DNA of 64,000 nt from Desulforudis sp. (GCA_003604975.1 QZIR01000027.1:1-64000), one strand, 5' to 3'. Numbered from the stretch's first letter, positions 42,753 to 52,290 are shown. Program-made: numbers and translations. The notes: a model not told the origin generated them from the letters alone.

Positions 42753-43427
42753 TCAAATCAGGCCAAAGCGGATCATCCCATTGTGAATAAAGTAGCCGCC
42801 CAGACCGACCAGGAAAACACCGCAAACAATAAGCACACCGCGGTAGATCCCCGGGGTAAAGAACCGCCGCCCGCCCACGATGGCTGCCGCGATCAGTCCG
42901 TACCAGAAGATGTCGGCCAGGATGTGTCCGGTAAAAAAGGCGGTTAATCCCACCGTGCCCCGCTCCAGCGACAGGGTGATGTAACCCAGGCCGATGGTGG
43001 CCCACCAGAGGGACCAATATGGATTGGAGACGCTGGTCAGGATGCCCAGCCCGATAAGCCTTGGCGCCCCCATCGGCACCCGCGTGATCTTGTCTAGCGC
43101 CGCCGTCGCTTCCTCGGTGGAAGCGAGGCTGATCCGGTTCTTTATGGCATCGCGGGCGATGGTATAACCCATCCAGACCAGGAATGCCCCGCCCAACAAA
43201 GCAATAGCACCCGTTACCTCATTCAGAACCAGATAAGCAGCCAACCCCAGCGTCAGGGCAATGATCAGCGCCCCCTCCAGGATAGCGTGACCGACCATTA
43301 ACAGGGGGGCCGCCCAGAAACCGCGCCTGGCCACTTCAGCCACCGTCAGCGTCAGCAACGGCCCCGGGGCCATCGCACCGGTCAAACCCACGACGAAAGC
43401 GGTAATAAACAGGAGTTCCAGACTCAT
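42753..43427 (-). CDS. LysE/RhtB family amino-acid exporter
   Basis: A 224-aa membrane protein with about six hydrophobic segments. The N-terminal FVVGLTGAMAPGPLLTLTVA (residues 12-31) is the family signature, and GGAFLVWMGYTIARDAI near 78 and SNPYWSLWW near 133 fit. It exports amino acids or related metabolites; the substrate is not predictable. ATG 43427 follows GAGG. It is monocistronic between the strong hairpin and an unrelated gene. Confidence 0.85.
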   Translation of the reverse strand: MSLELLFITAFVVGLTGAMAPGPLLTLTVAEVARRGFWAAPLLMVGHAILEGALIIALTLGLAAYLVLNEVTGAIALLGGAFLVWMGYTIARDAIKNRISLASTEEATAALDKITRVPMGAPRLIGLGILTSVSNPYWSLWWATIGLGYITLSLERGTVGLTAFFTGHILADIFWYGLIAAAIVGGRRFFTPGIYRGVLIVCGVFLVGLGGYFIHNGMIRFGLI

Positions 43428-43513
43428 CCGTCTACCTCACCCGAATAATACTCATCTAAGACCGTTGTCCTCGCAGAGGGCTCAGAAACAAGCCTGGATT
43501 AAACAGTCGTCCC

Positions 43514-43535
43514 ACCTCTAACCTCACACTTCTCA
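43514..43535. repeat. Pyrimidine-rich dispersed repeat, copy 2
   Basis: A 22-base sequence (beginning ACCTCTAACCTC and ending ACTTCTCA) identical to positions 45702-45723 and similar to 37329-37356. It lies in the gap downstream of the cysteine-cluster gene. Confidence 0.7.
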
Positions 43536-43556
43536 CGTCACTTTAGACAGCGGCCG

Positions 43557-44297
43557 CTAGAATTTGAAACGTTCAGTGCGATCCAGGAACTTTTCGAGGA
43601 GTGGGCTCTCACCCTTCTCCAGGTATTCCTTCATCACTTCCGGACGCTTGGCCCGGATACCGTCGGCCAGGGCCGTCATCGCCATATGATAGGCCAGCGG
43701 AATCAGCGTGGCCTGTTCATACACAATCTGAGCGGGGACGATCTTGGCGTCCTGCTCCAGCAGGTAAACCAGTCCGGCATCGACCAGCTCGCCGTCCACC
43801 TTGCCCTCCGGGTTTTGCACATCCGGACAGTAGGGGAGCTTGAAGTCCAGGACCTCCTGCGGCAGGCTGAAGCCAAACTCCTTCCAGTAGTGTTCGGAAA
43901 TCTCACCAAGCATCCGGGTTGTGTTGCGCTTGTTGAATTCATCCTCGGTCAACTGACCGTATGCGCGGCAGCTGAACGGCCGCACCTCGTAGACCAGACA
44001 CCGGTTGTCCTCCTCATTCAAGAAGGGGCAGCGCATCTCCACCTTGACCAGGTCCAGGAAAAAGAACTCGGCCGACTTCCGTACCAGTTCCTTGTGGCGC
44101 TCCGGAAGGTTGTCCCGCACGTAGCGATAGACATTCAGAAACTCGACGATCGTAGCCGGAGGCGGATCGGAACAGCAAGTCCCACACCTCTTACAGGTAG
44201 TCATGGGGAGTTTGGCATAGACCTTGTCTAACTGATCAAACAGCCGGTTGGTTTCCGCAAAGGCCTGTGCTGAGTACAGTTTGGAAATGGGCAACAT
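43557..44297 (-). CDS. YkgJ family cysteine-cluster protein
   Basis: About 246 aa with the zinc/iron-chelating cysteine cluster of the YkgJ/UPF0153 family: MTTCKRCGTCCSDPPPATI near 32-50, then CPFLNEEDNRCLVYEVRP and FSCRAYGQ near 95-115, and a late YCPD near 160. The family may bind Fe-S or zinc; its function is unknown here. TTG 44309 is too close to its SD, so ATG 44297 is preferred. It is divergent from the ClpP-fold gene at 44415. Confidence 0.8.
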   Translation of the reverse strand: MLPISKLYSAQAFAETNRLFDQLDKVYAKLPMTTCKRCGTCCSDPPPATIVEFLNVYRYVRDNLPERHKELVRKSAEFFFLDLVKVEMRCPFLNEEDNRCLVYEVRPFSCRAYGQLTEDEFNKRNTTRMLGEISEHYWKEFGFSLPQEVLDFKLPYCPDVQNPEGKVDGELVDAGLVYLLEQDAKIVPAQIVYEQATLIPLAYHMAMTALADGIRAKRPEVMKEYLEKGESPLLEKFLDRTERFKF

Positions 44298-44414
44298 CTG
44301 GGGCAACACTCCTTCCTGGAATAAACTCGGGAAAAATCTTTATTTTTAATAATAGGCCAGGATACACAAGAAACAGTTGACGACGGCAAAGACTAGAAAC
44401 GGGAGGCGATCAGT

Positions 44415-45257
44415 TTGACCTTTTCCTTTTTTGAAGTCTTCTGGATCCTGTTCATCCTGATCACCCTGGTGCCGATGTTTCGGCAACGTAACATCAATGC
44501 CGCCAGACTCCGGCTGATCCGAGAAATCGAAAAAAAACGCGGTTCTCGCGTAATCACCCTGATCCACCGGCAGGAACTGATCAGCCTCTTCGGCATTCCG
44601 CTTACACGCTACATCAACGTTGAAGACTCCGAACAGATCCTGCGCGCGATCCGCCTGACTCCGCCCGAGTTGCAGATCGATTTGGTACTGCATACCCCGG
44701 GCGGATTGGTCCTGGCATCAGAACAGATCTCACGGGCTCTTCTGAAGCACCCGGCCAAGGTCACCGTGCACGTGCCGCACTTCGCAATGTCGGGCGGCAC
44801 AATGATCTCCCTGGCCGCCGACGAAATCATCATGGATGAAAACGCCGTTTTAGGGCCCGTAGATCCCCAACTCGGTAATTATCCCGCAGCTTCTATTCTA
44901 GAGGCCGTGCGCCAAAAAGGCAAGGAACGAGTCCGTGACCAGACCCTGATCCTTGCCGATATTGCCTCGAAGGCGTTACTCCAGGTAGAAGCCTTCGTGT
45001 TCTACCTAATCGCGGGCAAGATGGACGTCGACAACGCCCGGGAAGTCACCCGGACCCTGACCAGCGGCCAGTGGACACACGACTTCCCGATCACCTCCGA
45101 AAGACTGCAAGACTTGGGTCTGCCAGTGACCACAGGTCTGATGCGGGAAATCTATCGCCTGATGGAACTATATCCCCAGCCGGGTCAACGTCGGCCCTCG
45201 GTTCAGTTTATTCCGGTCCCCTACCACAATCGGGAGGAAGACCAGCCTGAGAAGTAA
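44415..45257 (+). CDS. Membrane-anchored ClpP/crotonase-fold serine protease (SDH family)
   Basis: A 280-aa protein with one N-terminal membrane helix (residues 3-20) and a Clp-fold protease domain related to SppA. The oxyanion/active loop VLHTPGGLVLASEQI near 95 and the nucleophile motif HFAMSGGTMISLAADEI near 118-134 (Ser in SGG) are clear, followed by DENAVLGPVDPQLG. Such proteins are thought to degrade signal peptides or membrane proteins. TTG 44415 follows GGGAGG. It is one of the few plus-strand genes and converges with the small gene at 45267. Confidence 0.85.
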   Translation: MTFSFFEVFWILFILITLVPMFRQRNINAARLRLIREIEKKRGSRVITLIHRQELISLFGIPLTRYINVEDSEQILRAIRLTPPELQIDLVLHTPGGLVLASEQISRALLKHPAKVTVHVPHFAMSGGTMISLAADEIIMDENAVLGPVDPQLGNYPAASILEAVRQKGKERVRDQTLILADIASKALLQVEAFVFYLIAGKMDVDNAREVTRTLTSGQWTHDFPITSERLQDLGLPVTTGLMREIYRLMELYPQPGQRRPSVQFIPVPYHNREEDQPEK

Positions 45258-45266
45258 CTGACGTCT

Positions 45267-45605
45267 TTACAGGTCGTCGCGTAGAATCTCGGCCCGCTCT
45301 TCAAAGGGAACTTCACCTTCGTTCTTGATTACGGAAACCCCTACCTTGGCGCGGTGCGGAATGTAATGCCAGACCAGGGCGCTGAAGTGCTCTGCCGTAC
45401 CAGGTACAGCGGTGTGAACCTGTTTCACTTCCTTACCGTCTACCCAGTCACTGCTCTTGTACTCCAGGTCGCGCTCGAGGTACGGCTGCACCCTGGATGT
45501 GATCACCTCTACAGCGTCCTCCAAAAACACCCGCTTACCGTCACAACACAGGCGGCAATGCAAATCACCCATTTCCAAACGGGCTACCAAAATCGACATC
45601 GACAT
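45267..45605 (-). CDS. Small uncharacterised protein
   Basis: About 112 aa and not recognised. The N-terminus holds GDLHCRLCCDGKRV (three Cys) and is followed by an amphipathic stretch, an Asp/Lys-rich middle and a mixed-charge C-terminus. There is no membrane segment and no signal peptide. ATG 45605 lies nine bases after GGAGG; TTG 45608 is an alternative. It is convergent with the protease gene, nine bases away, and stands alone. Confidence 0.55.
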   Translation of the reverse strand: MSMSILVARLEMGDLHCRLCCDGKRVFLEDAVEVITSRVQPYLERDLEYKSSDWVDGKEVKQVHTAVPGTAEHFSALVWHYIPHRAKVGVSVIKNEGEVPFEERAEILRDDL

Positions 45606-45701
45606 CAATCAACGCCTCCTACAACCAGAAGTCGGGGCAGTTCGTCCCTTCCCCCAGTATACCGCCTATCCGGACATTATCAAAGTGAAGTGAAAAGCTT
45701 A

Positions 45702-45723
45702 ACCTCTAACCTCACACTTCTCA
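45702..45723. repeat. Pyrimidine-rich dispersed repeat, copy 3
   Basis: Identical over 22 bases to 43514-43535. It lies in the gap between cwlD and the small unknown gene, upstream of the latter on its strand. Confidence 0.7.
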
Positions 45724-45776
45724 TATTCTCATTCGCCTGACAAAGCCACGTGCCGCTTATCAGCCCTCTCCTCTAA

Positions 45777-46571
45777 TTAGGGTGTTTCTATCGTCTGGCC
45801 TTCATTCTGCCTAAACGTCTCGATGATCTTCTCATCCACCCATTCGGTAGTCGGCATCGCCAGTTCGGCAAAATACTTGACCACCCCGGAATAAATCGCG
45901 TAAGCCATCTTCTCCTGGTAGCCCGGATCCTGCAGGAGCTTTACTTCCTTGGGGTTGGACAGAAAACCGACTTCGACAAGCACCACCGGCATATCCGCGG
46001 TCCGGGCCAGGCGGTAGTCAGACTGGCAGGGTGTGCGGTCGGTATTGCCGAGAAGCCGGACAATCTCGGCCTGGATCGCTTCGCTAAGCTTCTTGCTCTG
46101 TTCCTCGCCGACCTGGGTGAACGTCTGTGCTCCCTGCTGACTGCGGTCGGCGGGGAAGCTGTTGGTATGGATACTGATCACGGCATCGGCATCGTGCTCG
46201 TTGGCGAGTTCGCCGCGCAGGATCAGGTCCTGACGCTGGCGGGTGCCGAGCCGGAAATCGCCGTCCCGGGTCATAACCACCTTGGCGCCCGATGCCCGAA
46301 ACAGGTTGGCCAGTTTTTCGGCAATCTCAAGCGTAATATCCTTCTCCCAGACCACTTGGTTACGTGCGCCCGAATCCTTACCGCCGTGACCGGCATCCAC
46401 CACGATCACCTTGCCCGACATGATCCAGGACAGCGCGGAAATGGTACGCTCCTGCAGGTAGTTGTCGGTGTAGCTGAAAATCCGGATCAGGCCGACCACC
46501 AGCAGCAGAACAGCGCCCGCCGCCACCAGGTGCTTGAAGCCAAGGCGGTAGTATCCGATCCAGACAGGCAT
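45777..46571 (-). CDS. cwlD: N-acetylmuramoyl-L-alanine amidase (CwlD type)
   Basis: A zinc amidase (Amidase_3) of about 264 aa with an N-terminal membrane helix (LVAAGAVLLLVVGLIRIFSY near 15-34). The zinc motif VVDAGHGGKDSGARN near 56, Glu in KDITLEIAEKL near 75, the VISIHTNSFPADRS His near 125 and the final Glu in VVLVEVGFLSNPKE near 208 are all present. In spore formers CwlD makes muramic-delta-lactam in cortex peptidoglycan. ATG 46571 follows AAGGGGGG; the frame extends upstream to 46619. Confidence 0.92.
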   Translation of the reverse strand: MPVWIGYYRLGFKHLVAAGAVLLLVVGLIRIFSYTDNYLQERTISALSWIMSGKVIVVDAGHGGKDSGARNQVVWEKDITLEIAEKLANLFRASGAKVVMTRDGDFRLGTRQRQDLILRGELANEHDADAVISIHTNSFPADRSQQGAQTFTQVGEEQSKKLSEAIQAEIVRLLGNTDRTPCQSDYRLARTADMPVVLVEVGFLSNPKEVKLLQDPGYQEKMAYAIYSGVVKYFAELAMPTTEWVDEKIIETFRQNEGQTIETP

Positions 46572-46650
46572 AACAAAACCCCCCTTAATCCACATTCTTC
46601 TAATGAATATGCGGTCCAAGGAGGGTCTATGTATTTCGGCAGGACTTGTT

Positions 46651-47043
46651 TTAACGCTTGGAGAACTGGGGCGCGCGCCGGGCCTTCTTCAGTCCGTACT
46701 TCTTGCGCTCCGTCATCCGCGGGTCGCGGGTCAGGAAACCAGCCTTTTTCAGAACGGGGCGCAGGTTAGGGTCAGCCTGGATCAGGGCCCGAGCGATACC
46801 AAGTCGTACCGCACCAGCCTGTCCGCTGATTCCGCCGCCACAAACCGTAGCCCTCAGATCGAACCGGCCAATTGCACCGGTGACCTCAAGCGGCTGCTTG
46901 ACGATCATCTCCAGTGTCCGGCGACCGAAATAGTCAGGTACGGCTTTATCGTTTACAACCAGGTTGCCCTGACCAGGCATTAAGAACACCCTGGCGATGG
47001 CGTTCTTTCTCCGACCAGTACCGTAAAAGTGAACCTTAGCCAT
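46651..47043 (-). CDS. rpsI: 30S ribosomal protein S9
   Basis: 130 aa, the usual S9 length. It begins [13 protein letters not shown], has [19 protein letters not shown] near 68-86, and ends with the conserved basic tail [17 protein letters not shown] that reaches the ribosomal P site. ATG 47043 follows GGAGGG. It is cotranscribed with rplM 17 bases upstream. Confidence 0.98.
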   Translation of the reverse strand: MAKVHFYGTGRRKNAIARVFLMPGQGNLVVNDKAVPDYFGRRTLEMIVKQPLEVTGAIGRFDLRATVCGGGISGQAGAVRLGIARALIQADPNLRPVLKKAGFLTRDPRMTERKKYGLKKARRAPQFSKR

Positions 47044-47060
47044 TCGCGTCTATCCCTCCT

Positions 47061-47492
47061 TTACTTATCCCACAATTCTGGTTTCTGGGCTTCGTGCGGA
47101 TGATCCGCTCCACTGTAAACCTTAAGCTTTTTGGCAATCGCGGCGCCAAGCTTCGTCTGCGGGAGCATGCCGACCACGGCCTTGCGCACCGCTTCTTCGG
47201 GCTTCTTCGCCATAAGCTGACGGTAGGTCATCTCTTTCAGCCCGCCGGGGTAGCCCGAGTGACGGTAATAAATCTTCTGATCCAGCTTATTGCCGGTCAG
47301 TACGACTTTTTCCGCATTGATGATGATCACGTTGTCCCCCGTATCGACGTGGGGCGTAAAGGTGGGTCTGTGCTTACCGCGCAGAATCACAGCGGCTTCT
47401 GTCGCCAGCCTGCCAAGCGGTTTCCCGGCAGCATCGAGAATATACCATTTATGCTCGACGTCTTCTTTTCTGGCCATAAACGTGGTATTCAA
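47061..47492 (-). CDS. rplM: 50S ribosomal protein L13
   Basis: 143 aa and full length. Signature segments are [16 protein letters not shown] near 16-31, [16 protein letters not shown] near 52 and the terminal Ala-x-KPxLW type (AQKPELWDK). The start is TTG 47492 behind AGGAGGT, and the N-terminus [16 protein letters not shown] fits clostridial L13. It is driven by the sigma-A promoter 64-92 bases upstream. The rest of the ribosomal cluster (rplQ, truA) is not adjacent. Confidence 0.98.
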   Translation of the reverse strand: MNTTFMARKEDVEHKWYILDAAGKPLGRLATEAAVILRGKHRPTFTPHVDTGDNVIIINAEKVVLTGNKLDQKIYYRHSGYPGGLKEMTYRQLMAKKPEEAVRKAVVGMLPQTKLGAAIAKKLKVYSGADHPHEAQKPELWDK

Positions 47493-47555
47493 GCTATTAC
47501 CTCCTGAGTTATGACACTATCCCAAAGTATTTCCAGATTGAAGTGACACAAAACT

Positions 47556-47584
47556 ATTCTAATAGAGAGGCTTACTGCTGTCAA
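47556..47584 (-). promoter_or_regulatory. Promoter of rplM-rpsI
   Basis: On the coding strand a perfect TTGACA (47584-47579), a 17-base spacer and TAGAAT (47561-47556). The untranslated leader of about 55 bases ends with an AGGAGGT ribosome site. Confidence 0.8.
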
Positions 47585-47629
47585 GGAAAAATCAGTTTGT
47601 TACATGGACGCCCTAATGCTGTGAAAAAA

Positions 47630-48832
47630 TCAGGAAGCGGTGTTGGCCTGTTCCGTTAACCGGGCGGGTGACTTTTCCCCGGTTACCGGCAACAGCCAGG
47701 TTAGGATGAAGGCGGGAACGGGCAGCAGGCCGATGATGGTCAGGGCCAGCGGTAGACCCCAGTGGTCGGCCACCAGCCCGAGCAGGATCGCACCAATGCC
47801 ACCCATTCCGATCGCAAAACCAAAGGCCAGGCCTGAGGCCAGGCCCACGGCGCCCGGAGCCAGTTCCTGGGCCATCACGGCGGTGGGCGCAAAGCTGGAG
47901 ATGATGGTATAACCCGCAATGTATACGGCCACGAGCATCCAGATTCCGGTGAGGTGCGGGAAAACCAAAAGGGGGACAAAGGCGGCGGCAAAGGACGCCA
48001 GGATCAGGTTCTTGCAGCCCCAGCGGTCGGCCAGCGGCCCGCCGGTCAAAGTGCCCAAGGCGCCGGCCAGCAGAAAGACGGACAGGAGCTGGCCGGCCTG
48101 GGTGATGCTGCCCCCGATGTAGTTCATGTAATAGAGTGGGATGAAGGTGGTCATTCCGGCGTGGATGAAGGAACGCAGCGAAATCACGGCTACCAGGTTG
48201 GTCAGGGGCGCCCAGCGTACCTCCCGCGGTCCCCCGTCCGCCCCCACCCGTTGACGGACCGCCGATTGGACAGAGGCCGACTCACGCCCAATGGCGGGCA
48301 GGGCCATACTCAAAACCACGGCCATCAGGACGCCGGGGACCAGCAACCCGGCCGCGAACCCCTCGCGGCCCCAGGTGGCGATCAGGAAAGCAGCCGCCAG
48401 CGGCCCCAACCCGAAACCCACGTTGCCGCCGAAGGAATAGAAGGACATCATCGTCGCCCGGAGCCTCCGGGTGATGAAGAAGGTCGCCCGGGCCCCCTCG
48501 GGATGGTAAGCCGCACAGCCAAGCCCACCGATAAAGATCGCCAGCAGTACCATCCAGAAAGTCGACGCCACGCTGGCCGCACCAAAGCCGAGACAGGTCA
48601 GGAAACAACCCAGGGGCAGGAGCCAGCGAAAGGAAAAGCGGTCGCTGAAGATGCCGAAGAGCGGCTGGACAATGGAGGAACTGAAGCTGGCAATTAAAAC
48701 AACTGCCCCCACCGCGGTGTAGGACAGCTGAAAGGTCTCTTTTAGGATCGGGAGCAGGAGGGGCAGCGCACCCTGGCACAAGTCGACCACCAGGTGTCCC
48801 ACCGCCAGAACGGCAATCAACCCTGCGGGCAT
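47630..48832 (-). CDS. MFS exporter, fosmidomycin-resistance (Fsr) type
   Basis: A 400-aa major facilitator with about twelve membrane segments. Family marks are the N-terminal HLVVDLCQGALPLLLPILKE (residues 8-27), GIFSDRF near 60 and AAYHPEGARATFF near 108, the HPEG motif being typical of Fsr-like transporters. Substrate unknown. ATG 48832 is preceded by GGGAAG. No resistance context is visible. Confidence 0.88.
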   Translation of the reverse strand: MPAGLIAVLAVGHLVVDLCQGALPLLLPILKETFQLSYTAVGAVVLIASFSSSIVQPLFGIFSDRFSFRWLLPLGCFLTCLGFGAASVASTFWMVLLAIFIGGLGCAAYHPEGARATFFITRRLRATMMSFYSFGGNVGFGLGPLAAAFLIATWGREGFAAGLLVPGVLMAVVLSMALPAIGRESASVQSAVRQRVGADGGPREVRWAPLTNLVAVISLRSFIHAGMTTFIPLYYMNYIGGSITQAGQLLSVFLLAGALGTLTGGPLADRWGCKNLILASFAAAFVPLLVFPHLTGIWMLVAVYIAGYTIISSFAPTAVMAQELAPGAVGLASGLAFGFAIGMGGIGAILLGLVADHWGLPLALTIIGLLPVPAFILTWLLPVTGEKSPARLTEQANTAS

Positions 48833-48937
48833 GCTTCATCTTCCCAAATGCAAGATGGGGTTCCACCACCCAGCATACTCCGGCCGAAGCCAGGCGTCAA
48901 CACCTGCCAGGTTTTACCGGTTTCACCTCCAATTCTA

Positions 48938-51226
48938 TCAACGTTCACCTCTCTTCCGGCGGTCGCGCTGCTTCGTTTCTTGGCGAGACTTTGGCGTGGT
49001 ACGTGATTTGCTCTTTGCCCGCCGTCCGGTCTCTTTCTTGCGCGGCGTTACGGCTTCCTGGCGCTGTACCGTTCTCCGCTGAGCTCCTGGAGTGATGACC
49101 TCGGCGCCGTTTACCGGTACGAACTCCACCTTCCGGTCCTCGGTGTTGGCCCGGGCCACCTTGATCCGGATCGGATCACCCAGGCGGAAGATGCGGCGTG
49201 TGCGCTGCCCGACCAGCCGGTAGTTCTTCTCTTCGTACTCGTAATAGTCGTCGGTCAGGTTGGTCATTGTGATTAACCCCTCGACCGTGTTCTCCAGCTC
49301 CACGAAGATGCCGAACGAGGTCACCCCACTGATAAAGCCGTTGAACTCCTCGCCCAGCTTGTCCTGCATGAACTGCACTTTCTTGATGTCCACGGCCTCA
49401 CGCTCGGCCTCCATGGCCAGACGTTCCTGCTCCGACGAGTGCTTGGCGGTCTCCGGCAGCCCGGCCTGCAGCTGTTGGACACGCTGGGGGTCGAGGGCAC
49501 CCGTGGTGAGCACCTCGCGGATAATCCGGTGGATCATCAGGTCGGGGTAGCGCCTGATCGGCGAGGTAAAGTGGCTGTAGTCCTTGGCGGCCAGCCCATA
49601 GTGGCCGGCGTGATCGGGACTGTAGCGGGCCTGCTTCATCGAACGCAGGGTTACGGCATTGATCATCCGTTCCTCGGTCCGCCCGACCACCTGCGCCAGC
49701 ACGCTTTGCAGGGCGCCGGGGCGCACCTTCGGGAAACCGGGGATCGCATAGCCCATCGTCTGCAGGAGGGCCTGCAGGGAGGCCAGTTTCTCTTCATCCG
49801 GCTTCTCGTGAACCCGGTACAGGAAGGGCACCTCCAGCCGGAAGAAGTGACGCGCCACCGTCTCGTTGGTAATGAGCATGAACTCTTCGATCATCTGCTC
49901 CGCGATGCTCCGTTCCACCCGGCGGATCTCGCTCACCCGCCCCTCGTCATCCAGGATCACCTTGGCCTCGGGCAGGTTGAAGTCGATGGCCCCGCGTCTG
50001 AAGCGCCGCTCCCGCAGGATCAGGGCCAACTCCTCCATGTCCTTTAAGGTCGGTACCATCGCCTTATAGCGTCGGATCAACTCCTCATCCTCGTCCCGGA
50101 GGATCCGCCGCACGTTGGTATAGGTCATCCGCTCCACCGTACGGATCACGGAGGGGAAAACGCGGTAGTCCACGATCTCTCCGTTCCCGTTGATGTCCAT
50201 GGTCACCGACATCGTCAGCCTGTCAACCCGCGGGTGAAGACTGCAGATTCCGTTCGACAGGCGCTGGGGCAGCATAGGGATCACGCGGTCGGGCAAATAG
50301 AAACTGGTGCCGCGTTGGGCCGCCTCACGGTCTAAGAAACTGCCCTCGCGGACGTAGTAGCTGACGTCGGCGATATGCACCCCAAGACGGAAGAGGTGCG
50401 GTCTGACCCGGATCAGGCTGACGGCGTCGTCCAAGTCCTTGGCGTCGTCTCCGTCGATGGTGAAAATGGTCCAGTCACGCAGGTCTTCCCGCCCGTCAAG
50501 ATTAGCCGGCGAAATTTCGGCGGGGACGGCCTCGGCTTCTTGCTGCACCTTGGGCGGAAATTCGTCGGGCAGGCCGTAACGCCGGCACAGGGCCAGGATG
50601 TCTACGCCGGGATCGCCCTCGCGCCCCAGCACCTCGACCACATTCCCGCTCGGACCCCTTCTCGCGGAAGGCCAGTCGGTAATCTCCACGATCACCTTGT
50701 CGCCGTTCTTCGCCGCGCCGAGCTTGCCGCTGTTCACCACGACGTCGTAGGGCACGCGCTTTTCGTCGAGGACGACGTACCCGGCGCCCTTTGTACGGTG
50801 CAGGGTGCCGCTCAGAGTCGGGTTGCCCCGCTGGAGTACCTTGACGACCTCTCCCTCTCGCCGCCGGGCGCTGCCGATCCTTCCGGGCACCAGGCGCACC
50901 ACCACGCGGTCGTTGTGCATGGCTCCGTTCATGTTCGCGGCGCTGACGTAGACGTCGGAAAGATCCGGCTTTTCCGCGATCACGAAGCCGAATCCCTTGG
51001 CGTTTCCCTGAAGGCGGCCGACCTCCAGATTCATCTTCTCGGGCAGACCGTATCGGGCCGCACGCGTGACGTAGACCAGGCCCTCGAGTTCCATTTCCCG
51101 GAGGAGAGCCTGGAACTTGCGCAGGCCGCGGGTCTTGATCGCAAAGACATCCAGCAGTTCTTCCTCAGTTAGCGGCCGGTAGGCCGCCTTACGCATATAG
51201 TCTAATATCTCATTTTTGGTGGTCAT
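48938..51226 (-). CDS. rnr: Ribonuclease R
   Basis: A 762-aa 3'-5' exoribonuclease of the RNB family. Order: N-terminal winged-helix (EILDYMRKAAYRPLTEEELL), cold-shock domains around 70-220, the RNB catalytic domain with TIFTIDGDDAKDLDDAVSLI near 257 (Mg-binding Asp) and HIADVSYYVREGS, an S1 domain near 620-710 (GFISGVTSFGIFVELENTVE), and a strongly basic Lys/Arg tail. ATG 51226. No smpB or ssrA follows in this window, although they often accompany rnr. Confidence 0.96.
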   Translation of the reverse strand: MTTKNEILDYMRKAAYRPLTEEELLDVFAIKTRGLRKFQALLREMELEGLVYVTRAARYGLPEKMNLEVGRLQGNAKGFGFVIAEKPDLSDVYVSAANMNGAMHNDRVVVRLVPGRIGSARRREGEVVKVLQRGNPTLSGTLHRTKGAGYVVLDEKRVPYDVVVNSGKLGAAKNGDKVIVEITDWPSARRGPSGNVVEVLGREGDPGVDILALCRRYGLPDEFPPKVQQEAEAVPAEISPANLDGREDLRDWTIFTIDGDDAKDLDDAVSLIRVRPHLFRLGVHIADVSYYVREGSFLDREAAQRGTSFYLPDRVIPMLPQRLSNGICSLHPRVDRLTMSVTMDINGNGEIVDYRVFPSVIRTVERMTYTNVRRILRDEDEELIRRYKAMVPTLKDMEELALILRERRFRRGAIDFNLPEAKVILDDEGRVSEIRRVERSIAEQMIEEFMLITNETVARHFFRLEVPFLYRVHEKPDEEKLASLQALLQTMGYAIPGFPKVRPGALQSVLAQVVGRTEERMINAVTLRSMKQARYSPDHAGHYGLAAKDYSHFTSPIRRYPDLMIHRIIREVLTTGALDPQRVQQLQAGLPETAKHSSEQERLAMEAEREAVDIKKVQFMQDKLGEEFNGFISGVTSFGIFVELENTVEGLITMTNLTDDYYEYEEKNYRLVGQRTRRIFRLGDPIRIKVARANTEDRKVEFVPVNGAEVITPGAQRRTVQRQEAVTPRKKETGRRAKSKSRTTPKSRQETKQRDRRKRGER

Positions 51227-51231
51227 CTGTT

Positions 51232-51783
51232 TTACAGTCCAATCTCCTTTGCTTTTCCTTGCATTGCTTCCAGACCCAAACCCAGGAACTCCTCAAATGA
51301 GAGTCCGATCTCGGTGCAGGTCATCATGGTCTCCCGGTTTGCCCCGCGGGCAAAGGCCTTCTCCTTGAACCGCTTCGCCAGAAACGGCACGTCAACGGCG
51401 TCCAGGCTCTTCTCCGGGCGGATCAGCGCCCCGGCCACGATAAACCCGGTCAGCGGGTCAACGGCGTAGAGGGCCTTGTCCATCAGGGAAACGCGCGGAT
51501 CCCCGTGGATGTGGTTGTGTACCTTTACCGCGTAAACCACGTCATCCGGCAGCCCGAGCTCGGCCAGCATCTCGGCGCCCTCCAGGCTGTGCCGGTACGG
51601 GTCGTCCTTGGTACGGTCGTAGTCGATGTCGTGCAGCAGGCCGGCCAGGCCCCACTTCTCGACGTCCTCGCCAAAATGCTCGGCCAGCCGGCGCATCACC
51701 GCCTCCACGGCCAGCGAGTGGTTGCGCAGGTTCTTGTTCGTTAGGTTCTTTTTCAGCAGTTTCAAGGCTTCTTCCCTGTTCAA
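51232..51783 (-). CDS. HD-domain phosphohydrolase
   Basis: About 183 aa with an HDIG-type metal phosphohydrolase fold: RNHSLAVEAVMRRLAEHFG near 18, LAGLLHDIDYDRTK near 45 (the HD pair), HSLEGAEML and AVKVHNHI near 92, DKALYAVDPLTGFI near 105. The TTG at 51783 is preferred because GGGAGG is eight bases upstream; the frame continues to 51849. It lies six bases from rnr, which may mean joint expression. The substrate is unknown; nucleotides are typical of the family. Confidence 0.85.
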   Translation of the reverse strand: MNREEALKLLKKNLTNKNLRNHSLAVEAVMRRLAEHFGEDVEKWGLAGLLHDIDYDRTKDDPYRHSLEGAEMLAELGLPDDVVYAVKVHNHIHGDPRVSLMDKALYAVDPLTGFIVAGALIRPEKSLDAVDVPFLAKRFKEKAFARGANRETMMTCTEIGLSFEEFLGLGLEAMQGKAKEIGL

Positions 51784-51873
51784 AAACGATACCTCCCATT
51801 GATATTGTGCCCAGATCAGGTGATCATCAACTGCAAAGGCCATAGGCATTAGGTTAATATCCCAGGTCGGGGT

Positions 51874-52290
51874 TTACCCCCGGGCAACGGTCTCCCGGGT
51901 CACGATCATGAACTTGGCCTTCGCTTGGGCGATCACCGTTCCATCGTCCAGCTTGCCTTCCGCCTCCAGCTCCAGCAGGCACCCCCGGGCACTCACCCGC
52001 CGCGCCTCCACCCGGAGCGTCTCCCCGAGGGGGAGACCGTGGCGGAAACGGATGCTGAGGTCGGCCGTCATCGCCGTGATCTCGCGCCGCCAGACCCACT
52101 GGGCCATGGCCTCGTCCAGCACGGTGGTCACCAGCCCTCCATGCGTCCAGCCCGGCCAGCCCTGGTGTTCCTCACGGGGCGTGAAGCTGGTCCTCAATGT
52201 GTCTCCAACGTCTTCAAACTGCAGTTTCAGGCCAATCGGGTTGTTGGGGCTGCAGGCAAAACACATATGTGGTGGAACTCTTTCCGCCAT
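51874..52290 (-). CDS. PaaI-type hot-dog thioesterase
   Basis: A 138-aa single hot-dog-fold acyl-CoA thioesterase. The active-site region WPGWTHGGLVTTVLDEAMAQ near 45-64 carries HGG and the downstream Asp/Glu typical of PaaI-like enzymes. The strand TADLSIRFRHGLPLGETLRV follows. An N-terminal CFACSPNNPIGLKLQF also recurs in this group. The substrate is not predictable. ATG 52290. Confidence 0.88.
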   Translation of the reverse strand: MAERVPPHMCFACSPNNPIGLKLQFEDVGDTLRTSFTPREEHQGWPGWTHGGLVTTVLDEAMAQWVWRREITAMTADLSIRFRHGLPLGETLRVEARRVSARGCLLELEAEGKLDDGTVIAQAKAKFMIVTRETVARG

